A DNA stretch of 64,000 nucleotides. Origin: Zygnema cylindricum (taxonomy: Eukaryota > Streptophyta > Zygnematophyceae > Zygnematales > Zygnemataceae). The position numbers and the translations under genes were made by a program. Below the pieces are notes generated by a model. The model was not told the origin of the DNA. It saw only the letters and a list, made by a program, of their open reading frames with translations, and did not search any database. Positions 31,221 to 43,207 of the stretch are shown here, one piece after another. Each line of letters starts with the position of its first letter. Positions within the stretch are counted from its first letter, which is position 1. The stretch covers positions 746,001-810,000 of the forward strand of contig JBBHKE010001395.1 in assembly GCA_037447655.1 (NCBI GenBank), in the 5' to 3' direction.

Positions 31221-34200
31221 GAGAGAGAGAAAGAGAGAAAGAGAGAGAGAGAGGGAGAGAGGGTTTCAACAAAGAAACAATAGGGAAAACCACTAAAATA
31301 GACAAAAAGAAACTGTACCTGTGCACGAATTGCACGAATCCACATCCCTTTCCATACGGAATTTTTACGTAAACCAATTCTCCATAAGGGGAAAATGCTT
31401 GTCTCAGCTCATCATCAGAAACCGTAGGATCCAAACCCCCTACAAAAATCTGAGGGATGGAGGGAGGAAGAGACAAAAAATGAATGCCACCAAAAAGCAG
31501 TTTTCTTCACCACGTAAGCTTTAAAAAAGAAAAGAGTAAAAAAAAACTACAATTTATACCCGGTTAAGACCGCCAAACTAAACTCTTTATCCACATAGAT
31601 GTACCAAACAAAAAAATGGTCATAAAAAATTGCCATTTCTATATTATAGGTTTTTAACGGGTTTCCATGTCTTCCCAAAAAATAACTTCCCACAATCGAT
31701 TTCACATTTTGCATAATCATTCAATTGGTTATCTCAGTATTACAATCGAATGGGCAAAAGATTTAGGTGTTTATTCGAATATTTAATCGGAATTTTGAAA
31801 CTTATGCACTATAATAAACAATTTGACAAAAAAAAAAATTGTCTAATGGTTAGAGCGTTGTATGTTTTTTTCTGCATGATTTTTGAAAAACCAACAAAAA
31901 TCCTTTAAAAAAAAAAAAAACGTACAAGAGCTGGCAAATCGTGAAAATAAAAAATAATAATAATAAATTGAAACGCTGGGAAAATAAAAAGGTTTCAGAA
32001 CAGTGCTTTCAAAAAAGTAGGAAGTGTTTCAACACTCAATACATAAACAAACGATGATATTGAAAAAAAAATAACATAAATGATAACAACAATAAAATAA
32101 CAACAAGAAAAAACACTGGAACGAGAATAACATAAATTATAATAATAAGGAAAAAAAAATGCTTACCGTAGTGTTTGAGGGGTCATTATCAGTGGTAAAT
32201 GCTTGTGGACCATATCCAGGCTGAGCAGCAGGGGGAACCGGAGCTGTAAAAGAAAATAATACCCATTTAATAGCCATTTAATACTCATTCAGTACCCATT
32301 TAGTACCCATTCAATACCGATTAGATAAAGGTTTATTGCTGTCAAACGGCAGAAAGAACAATTAACAACGCAAAACAAAAAACAATCACCTGTTTCATTA
32401 TGGTTTAATGGTGCTCAAATCAAGGTGACAAAGCTTTAGCCAAAACAGTAAAAAGTTATCATAACCGATAACAACAGGATCATACACATATACACATACA
32501 CACACACATATTATTAGACAGACTTTACAGTTTCAAAAAGTTCGGATCTCCGATTACCCTTCACCTAAAAAAAGCGACTATATATTTTAGTTTAAAAATT
32601 GAATTGAGGTTATTGTTGTACAAAAATGAGACAGTCAAATGATGTATAAAGGTCATTTGGAAATCTATTCGATTTGTCCACGTGGACAAATAACATTATG
32701 ACACTTACAACTAAAATACTATCTATTTTCCTAATTTGATACAAGATATGCAAAAATATTTGATTCTCTAAGATCAGGCCATCAAATAGATGATGGGTTT
32801 CGGGTAAAAGTTAAATTCAATAGGTTTTTTCTCCAAGAATCATTCAGTAGGCAATATTGTTAATGCTAGTAGAATTTAGCCAAAAATATGTCTATACATT
32901 ATCTATAGTAATCAGTAATAATAGTTCAAAGTTAAAACATCCCATCATTCAATTCATCCAGCAAAAAAAGACATCAAGCAAAAAAAACATCTGACAAAAA
33001 ACAAAACTATGAGCTCCAATTCCCAAAATCGAGTACTTTTTTACGTATTCTCAAATCAAACAGATAGTCAAAGTTCCTATAGAATTAGTACTGGTACAAA
33101 TCGTACAGTTTTGGAGTAAACGTAAGTACAGTTACTCACAAAACTGTAAAATTTACCCTCGACATGAGGGTAAATTTCTCGTGTAATTACCCTATCATTC
33201 TAGAAACTGAAACAGGAATAAATAAACAGAAACATAGACACTGTAAATTTCAAGGAATTAAGAAGAGCAAACCTGTGGGTGTTTTTTTTGGTGTAGCCAC
33301 ACTAATTCTCATTTGACGATTCGAACAATATTCTCCATTCATCTCCTTGAGGGCACGATCTCTCTCCTCCTCTAATCCAAACCGGACGAAGCCGTATCCC
33401 TTCGACCTCCCTGTGACAGTGTCTGTCACAACCTGAAACCATTGCCATACATGACAAAAGGAATTGAGAAAAAGAATAACGACTTCACTTAAGAGAAGAG
33501 GAAAGGAGGGGAGAGGAGGGGAGAGGGAAAGAGAGGAGAAGGGAGGGACGGGACACTCCTGGTGACAGTATGTCACGACCGGAAACCATTGCCACACATG
33601 ACTAAGGAATTGCATGAATATGAGGGAGAAAAAACAATAACCACTCCACTTAAGAGAAGGGGAAAGGAGGGGAGAGGAGGAGGGGAGAGGAGGAGGGGAG
33701 AGGAGCAGGGGAGAGGAGAGGAGAGGAGGAAAGAGAGAATAGAAGAGAAGCGGAAAGAGTGAGGATTTCCACACTTGACTTAGTCGCAAGAATATGTGGG
33801 AGAAATAAAATAACCACTGTTAGAGAGAGAGAGGGGGAGAGAGAGAGAGAGGGGGAGAGAGAGAGAGAGAGTGGGGAGAGAGAGAGGGAGAGAGAGAGAA
33901 GAAGAGGGAAAGAGAAGAAAGAGAGAAAGAGAGAGAGAGAGAGAGAAAACGAGACCAGTCATCCCAATCTTTGCCCAAGCCTCTGAATCGGGACTTCAAT
34001 TATGAAATCTCCATAATACTTAAGGAAATCAAAACCAGCAAAAAATAAAATCCTGTGATTTCCTACCTTAAGCCAGACTCATCTCCCGTAAGAACTCTAA
34101 AATTCGGAAAAAGTAAAAACGATAATTCATATTTACAACAAAATTTAGATAAAACACATAGCTGGAAGAGCCTCAAACCTAATCTAATCTTTATGATCCT

Positions 34201-37200
34201 AATCCAATTCATTCCTTTCAAGGCTAATCTTAAAGTTGGGCCTCTACAGAAATGTTTTTTTTTTAATTGAAAAAGTAAATACATGTAATTAGTAACCATC
34301 GTATTAACAGTCAATATTATGGTTTCATGAACACTTAGCACAGCTTTTCTCCTTCTTATAATCCTTATTACCCATCATACATAATCCATCGAAATTCTGC
34401 AAAATCTTTGGAGCATTAATACTTTTTATTTTTTTTGGGTGATGGCTTTGCACCTAAATCTGGGATAGTTTAAAAACACCACTGAAAAACAATTTTATAT
34501 TTTTTCTTCAAGAAGAACTGTGAAACTCATAGATGATAGAAAAATTACCTTAGCACCTCGTACTGAAGTATACCGAAGTCGAAAAGTTTCAGTCAAGACA
34601 TAGTCGTTCACGTCATTTGCCAAATCTCCAACAAAAACAGAGAATTCCGGACCAGGTTCTGGCCTGTAAACCGCATTTTTACCCCGATAAAAACAGCATC
34701 AACATAACTATCTCCACTACCCTTCACCATCATTGATGTGATCCACACTAATTCCGTTTGTCCCTCTCCTAAAAATCGGCACATTGAAGTACCTCGCCTC
34801 AACAATTGGGCAAATGTATGGTCTAGTCGAAATGGCTGGCTGGTATTGACAAAAGTAAAAAATTTCACCCCAAAAAAACTTAAAATTGTCACATTTATGA
34901 CAGCAGTTTTTGTTGTCCAGATCGATTAAAGGAATGAAGTGAGTTGTCAAAAGTGGGTTCACACAAAGAGCTTCTGCCTCTGTTCTATGAAAATTGCCGG
35001 GAGGCAACCTGGCAAAAGTGTGGTCAATTTTTGAATTTTTTGTTCGACTTATATGGTTTTGCAGAAAGCCGTGCGTCTGTTTTTGGTATGGATGTACTTT
35101 TCGCCTGCCCAAAACTGAAGGGCAACTAAAATTTTGCATGACAAGACATGACACACCAAAACAGTGTCAAAAACCTAACTCTGCACCATCGATTTCAAAA
35201 AAGACAAAAAAGGAACGCCATTTTTTTTATCTTTGCGTAATAAAATTGAATCATATTCCGTCGAAACAGATAATTTTGAATCGCAGAAACTCCTCATCAT
35301 TTTGCCAAGGGCGAGCAAAGAAATTGAGAAAAAAATATTCACATTTTAATTCGATGTTCTTGGTCAAGTAATATTTCTAATTGAACACCAGAGGAATGCC
35401 ACTTGAGAAAACTATAAGTTCATCTTTCCTCACCAATACCAAAAAAAGCGATTCTGAATAAACTCTAGATGAAATCCACCGAGGAAAGGCACTGCCCATC
35501 ACTATGTGTTAACACCAGTAATTCAGTGGCAGCTTTTTCTGACGGGAAATGACAAGATAATGTTATCAACACTATTTTAGGGAGTGGACTATGAGTCATC
35601 ACGTCTCCCAACACACTAAATCAATATTATACGTTCTTAATTTCGGATAATCCCTTTACACTATTAGTTACGGGGTAGTGTAAAAATGTCACCCATACCA
35701 AAAGAAGTCCTACACTAAACTAATATCATACATTCTAATTCTGCATTTACACTAATAATTCCTTTACATTTATAACGATGGGCAGTGTACAGCATTACCT
35801 TTTCTCACCAATACCAAGAGCCGTTCCTAATAATCTCTAGAAGAAAGCCACTTAAGGAAAACTACAAATTCACCTTTTCTCACCAATGCCGAAAGAAGCC
35901 CAATTCATCCGAAACGTCTGTGGCTCAGCTTGTGGCATTGGCTGTCCGTTAAAAGTTTGAAGTAAACGTTCCGCCGCTGCCCGAGAAACTAATTCCACAA
36001 AGCCGTAACCTTCTGATTGGCCAGTCGCTTTGCTTCTGATAACTTTCACTGATTGTACCTGCATTTTGACAATCCCAAAAACAGTAAACAAGTTATTAGA
36101 TCAGTATTCAAACAGTCGCAAGTATTTAAATCAGTAGCAAGTCATTAGATCAGTATGAAATCAGTAGCAAGTTACTGAATCAAAAACGTGAAAGGCTTGC
36201 TGAGCCATGCGATTGAAACGAAACAAAAAAAGAAACAAAAACAAACTTAGATGATATGTGGTTACTACTACTAGTTTTTTATTTTAACTTTTCTTGCTCC
36301 AAACCCAATCGATAAAAAAACTGTGGACCACACAACAGTGATGGACAGTCTTTTGACCAGAAAGTGAAACATTCATTTGCTATCGCCTCGTCATTACCAG
36401 TTATGCATTATGCCATTTACATAACTCAACAGCATGTTGTAGAATTCTGCAAAGTTTTCATAACAAACTCAGGAAGAGCAGAAAAAGACCCGGAGAGACA
36501 CCATATTTCTCCAAATGCAAAAGACAAGGATTCTCCAAAACACAACAGACAAAGTTTCCTCAAAGCACAAGAGAAAAAGTTTACATAAATTTTGGAATCA
36601 GAAAGAGCAAACAAGACCCGACATAAGCCGGTGAAACCCCACATTCCTCAAAATACAAAAACAAAGTCTCCTCAAAACCAAAGGAACAGCTTTTTCATAA
36701 ATTGTGAACTCAGGGCAAAAGGCAAGATCCCGTATCCTCCGAACAGCTTTTCAACAATCGGATATCAAAAGGATAAAAGACAGCAATACATGACAGCGAA
36801 TAATTAAGCAAAAGAGACAGCCACAAATAACAAGTAATAAAGATTTATTTACATAAATGAATCAAAATAACAGCATACACGAATGACTAATAACAATAAG
36901 TTACAAAAATGAATAATAGCGATTGATTACATAAATTTACTGTAACTCATGTAGCTAGAAACTAAGTTTGCTTACTCGCCTTTTCTAAGGGAAAATGAAC
37001 TCATAATTTTTGGATTATGAGTTCATTGTTAACTGAAACTCATTTAGGTGTTTACCGATTGAAACAATATAGGCTCAGCAACATTATCGACCAAGTTAAC
37101 TTGTGAACAAAATTCACACTGAAAAACGAATGATGTTTGATCAGTGAACCATACATATGCATGTACCCCTAATACTCTCACACGACCACAACAAACATAC

Positions 37201-38126
37201 ATGGTTTGTGATACGATTAATGGTCAAAAAACAAACATAAATACATCACCTCTACCACTACAAAAACAAACGTCCACGATCACCTTCAAGTAACCATTGT
37301 TGTACATTATCATTATGCTTTTAAGGTAATAAGAGACCAAGACCAGAAAGATCATAAAAATGGCAAATGACAAAATAAATGACAAATGAAAGTAAACCAT
37401 GAATCGTTATTAGAGTAAAAATAACCTTGGTGCGGGGTTTATATAGTTATTGATTTTAACTCAGTTCCAAATGACGTGGCTGATTTTGAACCATAAAAAG
37501 GGTTAGCCTTAAGAAAAAAAAAATAGTGGTGTTGTCAACGCTATTTTACGGTAAGAGGGCAAAAGGCTAATAACGATTCACAGTGTAGTAAAAACAAACT
37601 TTTCAGTTGATGAAAAGAGGGAAATCACGACTTCAATCATTATAAGTACGTAAATCTCCAAAAGTATGGGAATCTACATTTTCAAAAAGATCAACAACTC
37701 TGAATTTCTCAAACAACATTCTGAAATACGAAAGCTTTTTACAGTATCAGACATATAACAAAATCAAAAAGACCATATTTTTCAATTTAGATAGTGAACC
37801 TTTTGATCTTCAATTTTCCATCATCAATATTCAAAGAATAAAACATAACAGGAAAGTGTTTTTGACCACCAAAACTCTTTAACTCTTTATTTAAATCTCA
37901 CGTTTCCAGAAATTCCGTTTCCCAACCTTCTACCGAAAAACAATTGACGTGAAAATTAATGCTAAATTCAAAAAGTTGCATAACAAATGGAGACGCTTAG
38001 CTCTAAAATAATTCCAAGTCTCAAAAACAAATTTCCCATGTCAAAATGAGCAATATCCAAAGATAAATGCAGTTATAAAAAATGAAATTTTGATTCTCCG
38101 ATAAATATATAATATATAATTAGTAT

Positions 38127-38164
<38 letters not shown>

Positions 38165-38659
38165 AAACCGTGCGTTTACTCAAAAAACGCGAACACTCGT
38201 TCTTCAGATTTCCATATCCAATTGTACAATCTTCAAAGTTTCAATGCTGAGAGGAAAAACAGTACAAAAAAGTATAAAGCATTAACTTTGTTTGACAATT
38301 TGAAGGAAATTTTTTTTCAATATTTCCAGTTTTATACTGCCTTTCGATAACCTCTATTTAACATCAATACTTTTTTTAATCGTGTTCAGTTCAATTATAT
38401 AAATTTGTTGATTAAAGAAAAATGAAAAGCATATGGAGGACAACGATAACAAAAGGAGAGAGGGGGGAGAGTGAAAGAAAGAGAGAGTGAGAGAGTGAGA
38501 GAGGGAGAGAAGAAGAGAGAGAGAGGGGAAAAGAGGGAGAGAGAAAGGAGAGAGATATAAAGAAGAAAGAGAGAGGGAGAGCGAAAAGGGTGTGAGAGAG
38601 AGATAAACAGAGTGACGGAGAGGAAGGGGGAGAGAGAGAGAAAGAGTGTGCGCGTGTGG

Positions 38660-38729
<70 letters not shown>

Positions 38730-38747
38730 GAGAGAGAGAGAGAGAGG

Positions 38748-38810
<63 letters not shown>

Positions 38811-39007
38811 GGACAGATATTGAACGAGTAAGAATAAAAGAGAGAGTAAGCGAGAAAAGAAAAGAGAGAATGAGAGAGAGAGAGGGATAGAGAGTGAGAG
38901 GGAAGGGAGAGAGAGAAAAAGGCAGAGACATAGAAAGAGAGAGACACAAGACAGAAAGAGCAAGAGATATACATACATATATACATATACATGTAGGGAG
39001 ATAGAGA

Positions 39008-39055
<48 letters not shown>

Positions 39056-39279
39056 GTTCCAATGCCTACCTCTCCAGTATGTGCAAAACAACTCCACATG
39101 TAATTTTCGTCCATCCAAAAAAGCAGATCTCCAACCCAAAGTGTTTTCAACTCATCCTGCCCTCCTGGACCAGGCTGACCGTACTGTTGTCCGTACTGTT
39201 GACCGTACTGCTGACCGTACTGTTGCGCTGCCCAAGCCCCATCCTGAGGACTCTGTTGCTGTGGCTGAGAAGCCTGCAT
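28625..39279 (-). CDS. Three-RRM RNA-binding protein, RBP45/RBP47 type, nine exons
   Basis: Coding exons (5' to 3'): 39279-39070, 36058-35874, 34663-34549, 33432-33273, 32243-32167, 31449-31319, 30776-30671, 29118-28924, 28672-28625. Together they give 1227 nt, 408 residues plus TAA. Every GT-AG join keeps the frame. The N-terminus is Gln-rich with four QQYG units. RRM1 (about 45-125) has LWVGDL, FWMDENYMWSCF and GYGFVE. RRM2 (about 140-215) has VFVGDL and KGYGFVRF. RRM3 (about 250-322) has IFVGGLD and CGFVQF. The tail (330-393) is Gly/Gln/Tyr-rich. This order fits plant poly(A)- and U-rich-binding RBP45/RBP47/UBP1-like proteins, which act in nuclear mRNA metabolism and stress granules. The start is the Met before QASQPQQQ. 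The last exon is the least certain, because a 10-base gap lies in the preceding intron. Confidence 0.93.
28725..28734. other. Run of ten N inside a CT/GA microsatellite
   Basis: The sequence reads (CT)n, then ten N, then (AG)n. The repeat changes strand across the gap. The true length here is unknown. Confidence 0.95.
28735..28915. repeat. GA-rich tract in the last intron of the RBP gene
   Basis: On the transcript this is a (CU)n-rich stretch starting a few bases after the donor site at 28923. Confidence 0.85.
29150..29660. repeat. Degenerate short tandem repeat in an RBP intron
   Basis: Units of 8-10 bp such as CACAAAATCC and CCAAAATC repeat with increasing drift. The seventh intron of the gene (between exons 7 and 8) holds them. 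They are non-coding. Confidence 0.8.
31140..31265. repeat. (GA)n tract in the RBP intron after exon 6
   Basis: This is a nearly pure GA/GAAA array. On the transcript it is (CU)n about 50 nt after the donor at 31318. Confidence 0.9.
33475..33955. repeat. Duplicated exon 4 border plus GA arrays in RBP intron 3
   Basis: The sequence around the exon 4 acceptor (33411-33540) recurs, diverged, at 33558-33700. Shared pieces include GAAACCATTGCCA, CACTTAAGAGAAG and GGAAAGGAGGGGAGAGGAGG. The copy holds a version of the first bases of exon 4, but the acceptor AG has become CG. GA arrays follow up to 33955. Confidence 0.75.
37393..37587. mobile_element. TA-flanked MITE in the first RBP intron
   Basis: It starts TAAACCATGAATCGTTATTAG and ends CTAATAACGATTCACAGTGTA. 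It belongs to the same family as the copies at 26227, 27693 and 41722. Confidence 0.75.
38110..38160. repeat. (TA)n tract in the first RBP intron
   Basis: This is a simple TA repeat. Confidence 0.85.
38440..39057. repeat. Large (GA)n array at the 5' end of the first RBP intron
   Basis: On the transcript the array is (CU)n and starts about 12 nt after the donor site at 39069. It yields long spurious Ser/Leu frames. A shorter array (39425-39487) lies just upstream of the start codon. Confidence 0.9.
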
Positions 39280-39432
39280 TTCTGATAAACCTTTCTTTTC
39301 CCTGTCCCTTTCTATTTTATTTTTTTTAATATTTTTTGAGGATAAAGACTGTGACGTCACCTCTCAGAGTTCTCAGGTCCTTATTCTCTCCAACCCTAAA
39401 AATAACTGTCACGTCACACTTTCCGAGAGGGG

Positions 39433-39488
<56 letters not shown>

Positions 39489-40920
39489 TTTCGATTTGTT
39501 TGTAAAAAGCTTCCTCGGGTGGAAGGGAAAGAAGGAAAGAAACAAAAATCCCGGTGGAAAAAAGAAAGGACTAGAAAATCGTTTTAGGGTTTAAGCATGA
39601 CTCACGTTCTATGAGTTTTGCTATTAGGGCAAAGTCTTGCGTCAGCGGTGTGCCATTTTGGATCAGCAATCATGGACCGTTGGATATTTATCGTTTTACG
39701 GCGGAGATGAAGAGAAAGGGAGTACCAAGATCTTCTCATGCCAGCTAGGATGCCAACTGGACAGGAAGATAGATTGGACGTACGGGACTCAAAATGTCAA
39801 ATGAAATCCGGCAAAACCGGGATGCTTTGTCATTTTCTGTCGTAAATAGTTTGGTACGTAACCGCATTGGATCCAGCCGAGGATTGTAAACTTTGCTTTT
39901 AGAAACATTAGTTCAAAAGGGCGAAAACGTGTGGACACGCTATATCTGGATATCCCGTTGAATACGCGTTATAGAGGAACTTTTATAAAAATTGAGCACG
40001 CGTATTTTAGGAGGTCAAGGTGTTTCATTCAATTTCGCACGGTAAAACTAATGTTTAAAACTTTAAAACCTGGGAAAATATCTAAAATAGCAAGGCTTTT
40101 TCAAAACGACAAAAAAATATCGCAAATGCCTTCTAAATGAAAGTGATGGAAATTTTCAAATTTAGATAAATTTTATTTTCACCCTAAAAAATCTGCCTAT
40201 TCTAACTTTATGAAAGCTCAAATGTTTTTTATACATTACCGTACCCTATTGGAATCCACATAGACACGTGTCAACCGAGTCCAATAAAATGACAAACGTG
40301 TTTAAGTAAGAAAAATATGAGTTTGATCTTCCAGGTGTTTTACAGTGCAAATTAAAACTTTTCGTATACTAAACAAAAACCTTTGCTAGTCGTTTATTCC
40401 GTGCGCTCGTAAGGTCATCATTGGTCCAGGAATAATGTAAAATCTCTGATTTGTCCTTGTAGATAATCCAATGGGGAAGACGGATAAGCCAAATCACTGC
40501 CAATGGCGTGTGCCGCAAGTACATGAGTGCCTGAGCCGCCGACTGTACGGTCAGAGATCTGAGTCTACGCCGAGCCGAAGCCCGTTATCACTTTTGAGGT
40601 TTGTAACTTTGTCAGTACTACAGTACTGTACCGTACGGCCAGCCGGTGCTTGCGTGGCGTAATATCTCGTATCCCGCTTTTCCCGTGAAATGCGCTTGAT
40701 TCTCACACGATTACATGGAAAGGATGTGAATGCGACTGCTGCACGTCATTGTTAGAGTTAGGGGTTTTTAGGGTTTTGAAGGGTTTTAAGATTTTTTTAT
40801 GAACACTAATTTTGTCACAATTTTTTTTGGCGCAATACTATTAAAGTAAGTGGATTACAATCTGCCACGTATCTTCGCACTAAATTAATATTACATCTCT
40901 AATCTCGCATTAACACCAAT
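39280..40920. other. 5' flank of the RBP gene
   Basis: It holds the (GA)n tract at 39425-39487 and probably the 5' UTR and promoter, since translation starts at 39279. No clear TATA box can be assigned. A decayed end of the TA-flanked MITE family (CTAATAGCGACGGGCAGTGTA) lies at about 40937-40957. Confidence 0.5.
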
Positions 40921-40957
40921 AAATTCCTGACGCTAATAGCGACGGGCAGTGTATATT

Positions 40958-41504
40958 CTATTATATTTTATTTTTCTACAAATAGAACATACATGTTGAA
41001 TGTCCATAGTCATCATGACTCTCACTGTGCTGATAAGTAATAGTGTGGAACTTGACTTTCCAGATCTACTTTTAAGTTATTTTGATTGTCCAAACTTGGT
41101 CACCATCTCACAATAAAACACAAGATGTAGTTGAGGTTTTGTCCTCATCTTGTCATCCCCAGTATTAGCGGTAATCGCATCTGAAGAAGGAATCAGCGTG
41201 ATCATTGGTAAACATGACTTTTTCCCGGTGACGTATACGTCACAATTTTGACCTAACCAGAATATGAACGTTTTCGTCACCGTTTGTCACGCTGTAGATA
41301 TCGACGCTTATACGAATGTCCGAAAACTGGAAGTTTTCCGTTTCAATTCTCCTTGCGACGTTCCAAAAAAAGGAAAGAAGAAAAGAGGCCATCATTAAAG
41401 GTTTAAAAGCAAAGTTGAAACACGTGCGAAACCATTATTACTGTGGTGCACACAAAGAATCGGGTGCGCGTCGGTGAAAAATCGGTGGAAGAATCTTGCT
41501 ACAG
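40958..41504. other. Unassigned intergenic stretch
   Basis: No gene seen. Confidence 0.5.
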
Positions 41505-41723
41505 TCACCTTGAATCGCTATTAGTGTTAATAACTTTTTCGCCACCCAAACATCTTTTCTCCGTACACATCTGTCCAATTTCCAATTTGAGACCGCCAAT
41601 CGGAAGCTCAAAATCGTACCTTTAAATCGAAACCGTCAGATCCACAATCAGGCTTGTGTGTACGGGGAAAAGATGCTTTACGTGGCCAAAAAGACATTAA
41701 CTCTAATAGCGATACACGGTGTA
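41505..41723. mobile_element. TA-flanked MITE, first of a head-to-tail pair
   Basis: It starts TCACCTTGAATCGCTATTAG and ends CTAATAGCGATACACGGTGTA. The interior matches the next copy and 18078-18297. Confidence 0.8.
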
Positions 41724-41937
41724 CACCCTGTATCGCTATTAACAATTTTTTTGTCACTTAAAACCATCTTTTCGCCGTACACACTTGTCCGATTTTCATA
41801 TAGAGACCGCCGATGGGAAGGTGAGAATCTTGGCTTTCAATCGCAAACGTCAAATTCTTAATCTGACAAACGTGTACGGAGAAAAGATGTTTCAAGCGTC
41901 AAAAAAAACATTAACCCTAATAGCGATTCACGGTGTA
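41722..41937. mobile_element. TA-flanked MITE, second of the pair
   Basis: It starts TACACCCTGTATCGCTATTAA, sharing the TA at 41722-41723 with the previous copy, and ends CTAATAGCGATTCACGGTGTA. Confidence 0.8.
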
Positions 41938-41953
41938 GCTCCTTACTTGAATT

Positions 41954-42259
41954 CATAGTTCAAAAGTAGGTGAAAGTAGGCCCATACAATATGCCTACTG
42001 TATGCAAAACATACAATATGACCTTAAGACCCATATTGTATTCGGACCCATTCGGACCAATTAAAACATTCAGACCAAATATTGGACCAATTAAAACATT
42101 CGGACCAAACATTTTTATTTACACCGTCACATTCGGACGATCGGACGGTCGCTCATCAAAGTAGCAATCTAAGAAGATCACATGAAAAGCCCATAACACA
42201 ACTTACGATAAAGGCGCCGACCAAAGGCCTACCACAAAAACGCCTACTTTTGAACTATG
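41954..42259. mobile_element. hAT-type MITE, outer copy
   Basis: Its ends are CATAGTTCAAAAGTAGG and CCTACTTTTGAACTATG. The flanks are CTTGAATT (41946-41953) and CTTCAAAT (42260-42267), matching at 6 of 8 positions. It carries the same inner block as 286-408 in reverse (CGGACGGTCGCT, AAGCCCATAACACAACTTAC). Confidence 0.75.
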
Positions 42260-42267
42260 CTTCAAAT

Positions 42268-42418
42268 CATAGTTCAAAAGTAGGCTTTTTATGGAAGGCA
42301 TTCGGTAGGCGCACAAAACTTGGCACAAAACTTGCCATATTGTCTTAAGGTCATATTGTATGTTTTACATACAATAGGCATATTGTATGGGCCTACTTTC
42401 ACCTACTTTTGAACTATG
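42268..42418. mobile_element. hAT-type MITE, 151 bp, perfect 8-bp target duplication
   Basis: The ends are CATAGTTCAAAAGTAGG and its exact complement. CTTCAAAT flanks both sides (42260-42267 and 42419-42426). It shares its right flank of origin with the outer copy. Confidence 0.85.
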
Positions 42419-42584
42419 CTTCAAATGTCGCTCCAAGTACGGACGACGTCGCGCAAATACATGTGACCAAAGTACGTATTTGTATATAACGAAATTCTAT
42501 CACCCAACCACGTTTCCGAACGGCGTACGTGGGAATACCGCTACGCCGCCCTTGGTTAGAAGCTTTTAAGGAACTATTGCTTGT

Positions 42585-43207
42585 TAGTGTTGTGTATCGG
42601 TAGCCATTTGCCGATAACGATATGGCCCTTTTTTGGCCTACAGATAATCAATATATTGGCACAATATATATGTACCGGTGGCCGGTGTTATCACGATAAA
42701 ATTTGGTTTTTTATCGCGATAACACCGATTCGATAACTATTGGCGATAATTGTACAATTTACACCGTACATATGCACGCTTTACTCCGTTGTACCGAACC
42801 GCCGTTCTTCCGTTATACATATTACGGAACAGATTGTCATACGTGGCATGTTACGCTATACATAGTGGGTGCCCTTATTTTCCTTGTTGTTTTCTTTTTG
42901 TTTTTGTTGTGCTGTTATTTTATTCCCCTGCTGGTAGATTTTAAGTTTCGGCCATGCCACCCCTTTTGTACCCTCGGACTCAGATGGTTTACCATCTTGC
43001 TTTTTAATTTATCGTGCATCACATTAAAATAATAATACACTATGTAATAAAGTACTATTACATATTGTACTATTTGTTTTTTCATTTATCACCGACAAGG
43101 AGTTTGTTAGTCTCGGAGCGATATATCGGAACCCCTCACCGTTCAATAACCAATAGCTATCGGTACCGGTTTTATCGCAATATGTTTTTTAGCGATACAC
43201 AACATTA
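42585..43207. mobile_element. hAT-like MITE, TAGTGTTGTGTATCGG family, long copy
   Basis: It starts TAGTGTTGTGTATCGGTAG and ends CGATACACAACATTA. The interior has many TATCGGTA-type short palindromes and the block GGAGCGATATATCGG, which is also in 55213-55635. The open frames inside are incidental. No clean target duplication is visible. Confidence 0.75.

Noticed and set aside
38354-39360. Long Ser/Leu-rich minus-strand frames of 216-321 codons
   Set aside because: They are read-through of exon 1 or pure (CT)n sequence in the first intron of the RBP gene; the donor site at 39069 ends the real coding part.
42703-43032. 109-codon frame with membrane-like residues
   Set aside because: It lies wholly inside a non-coding hAT-like MITE and reflects its base composition.
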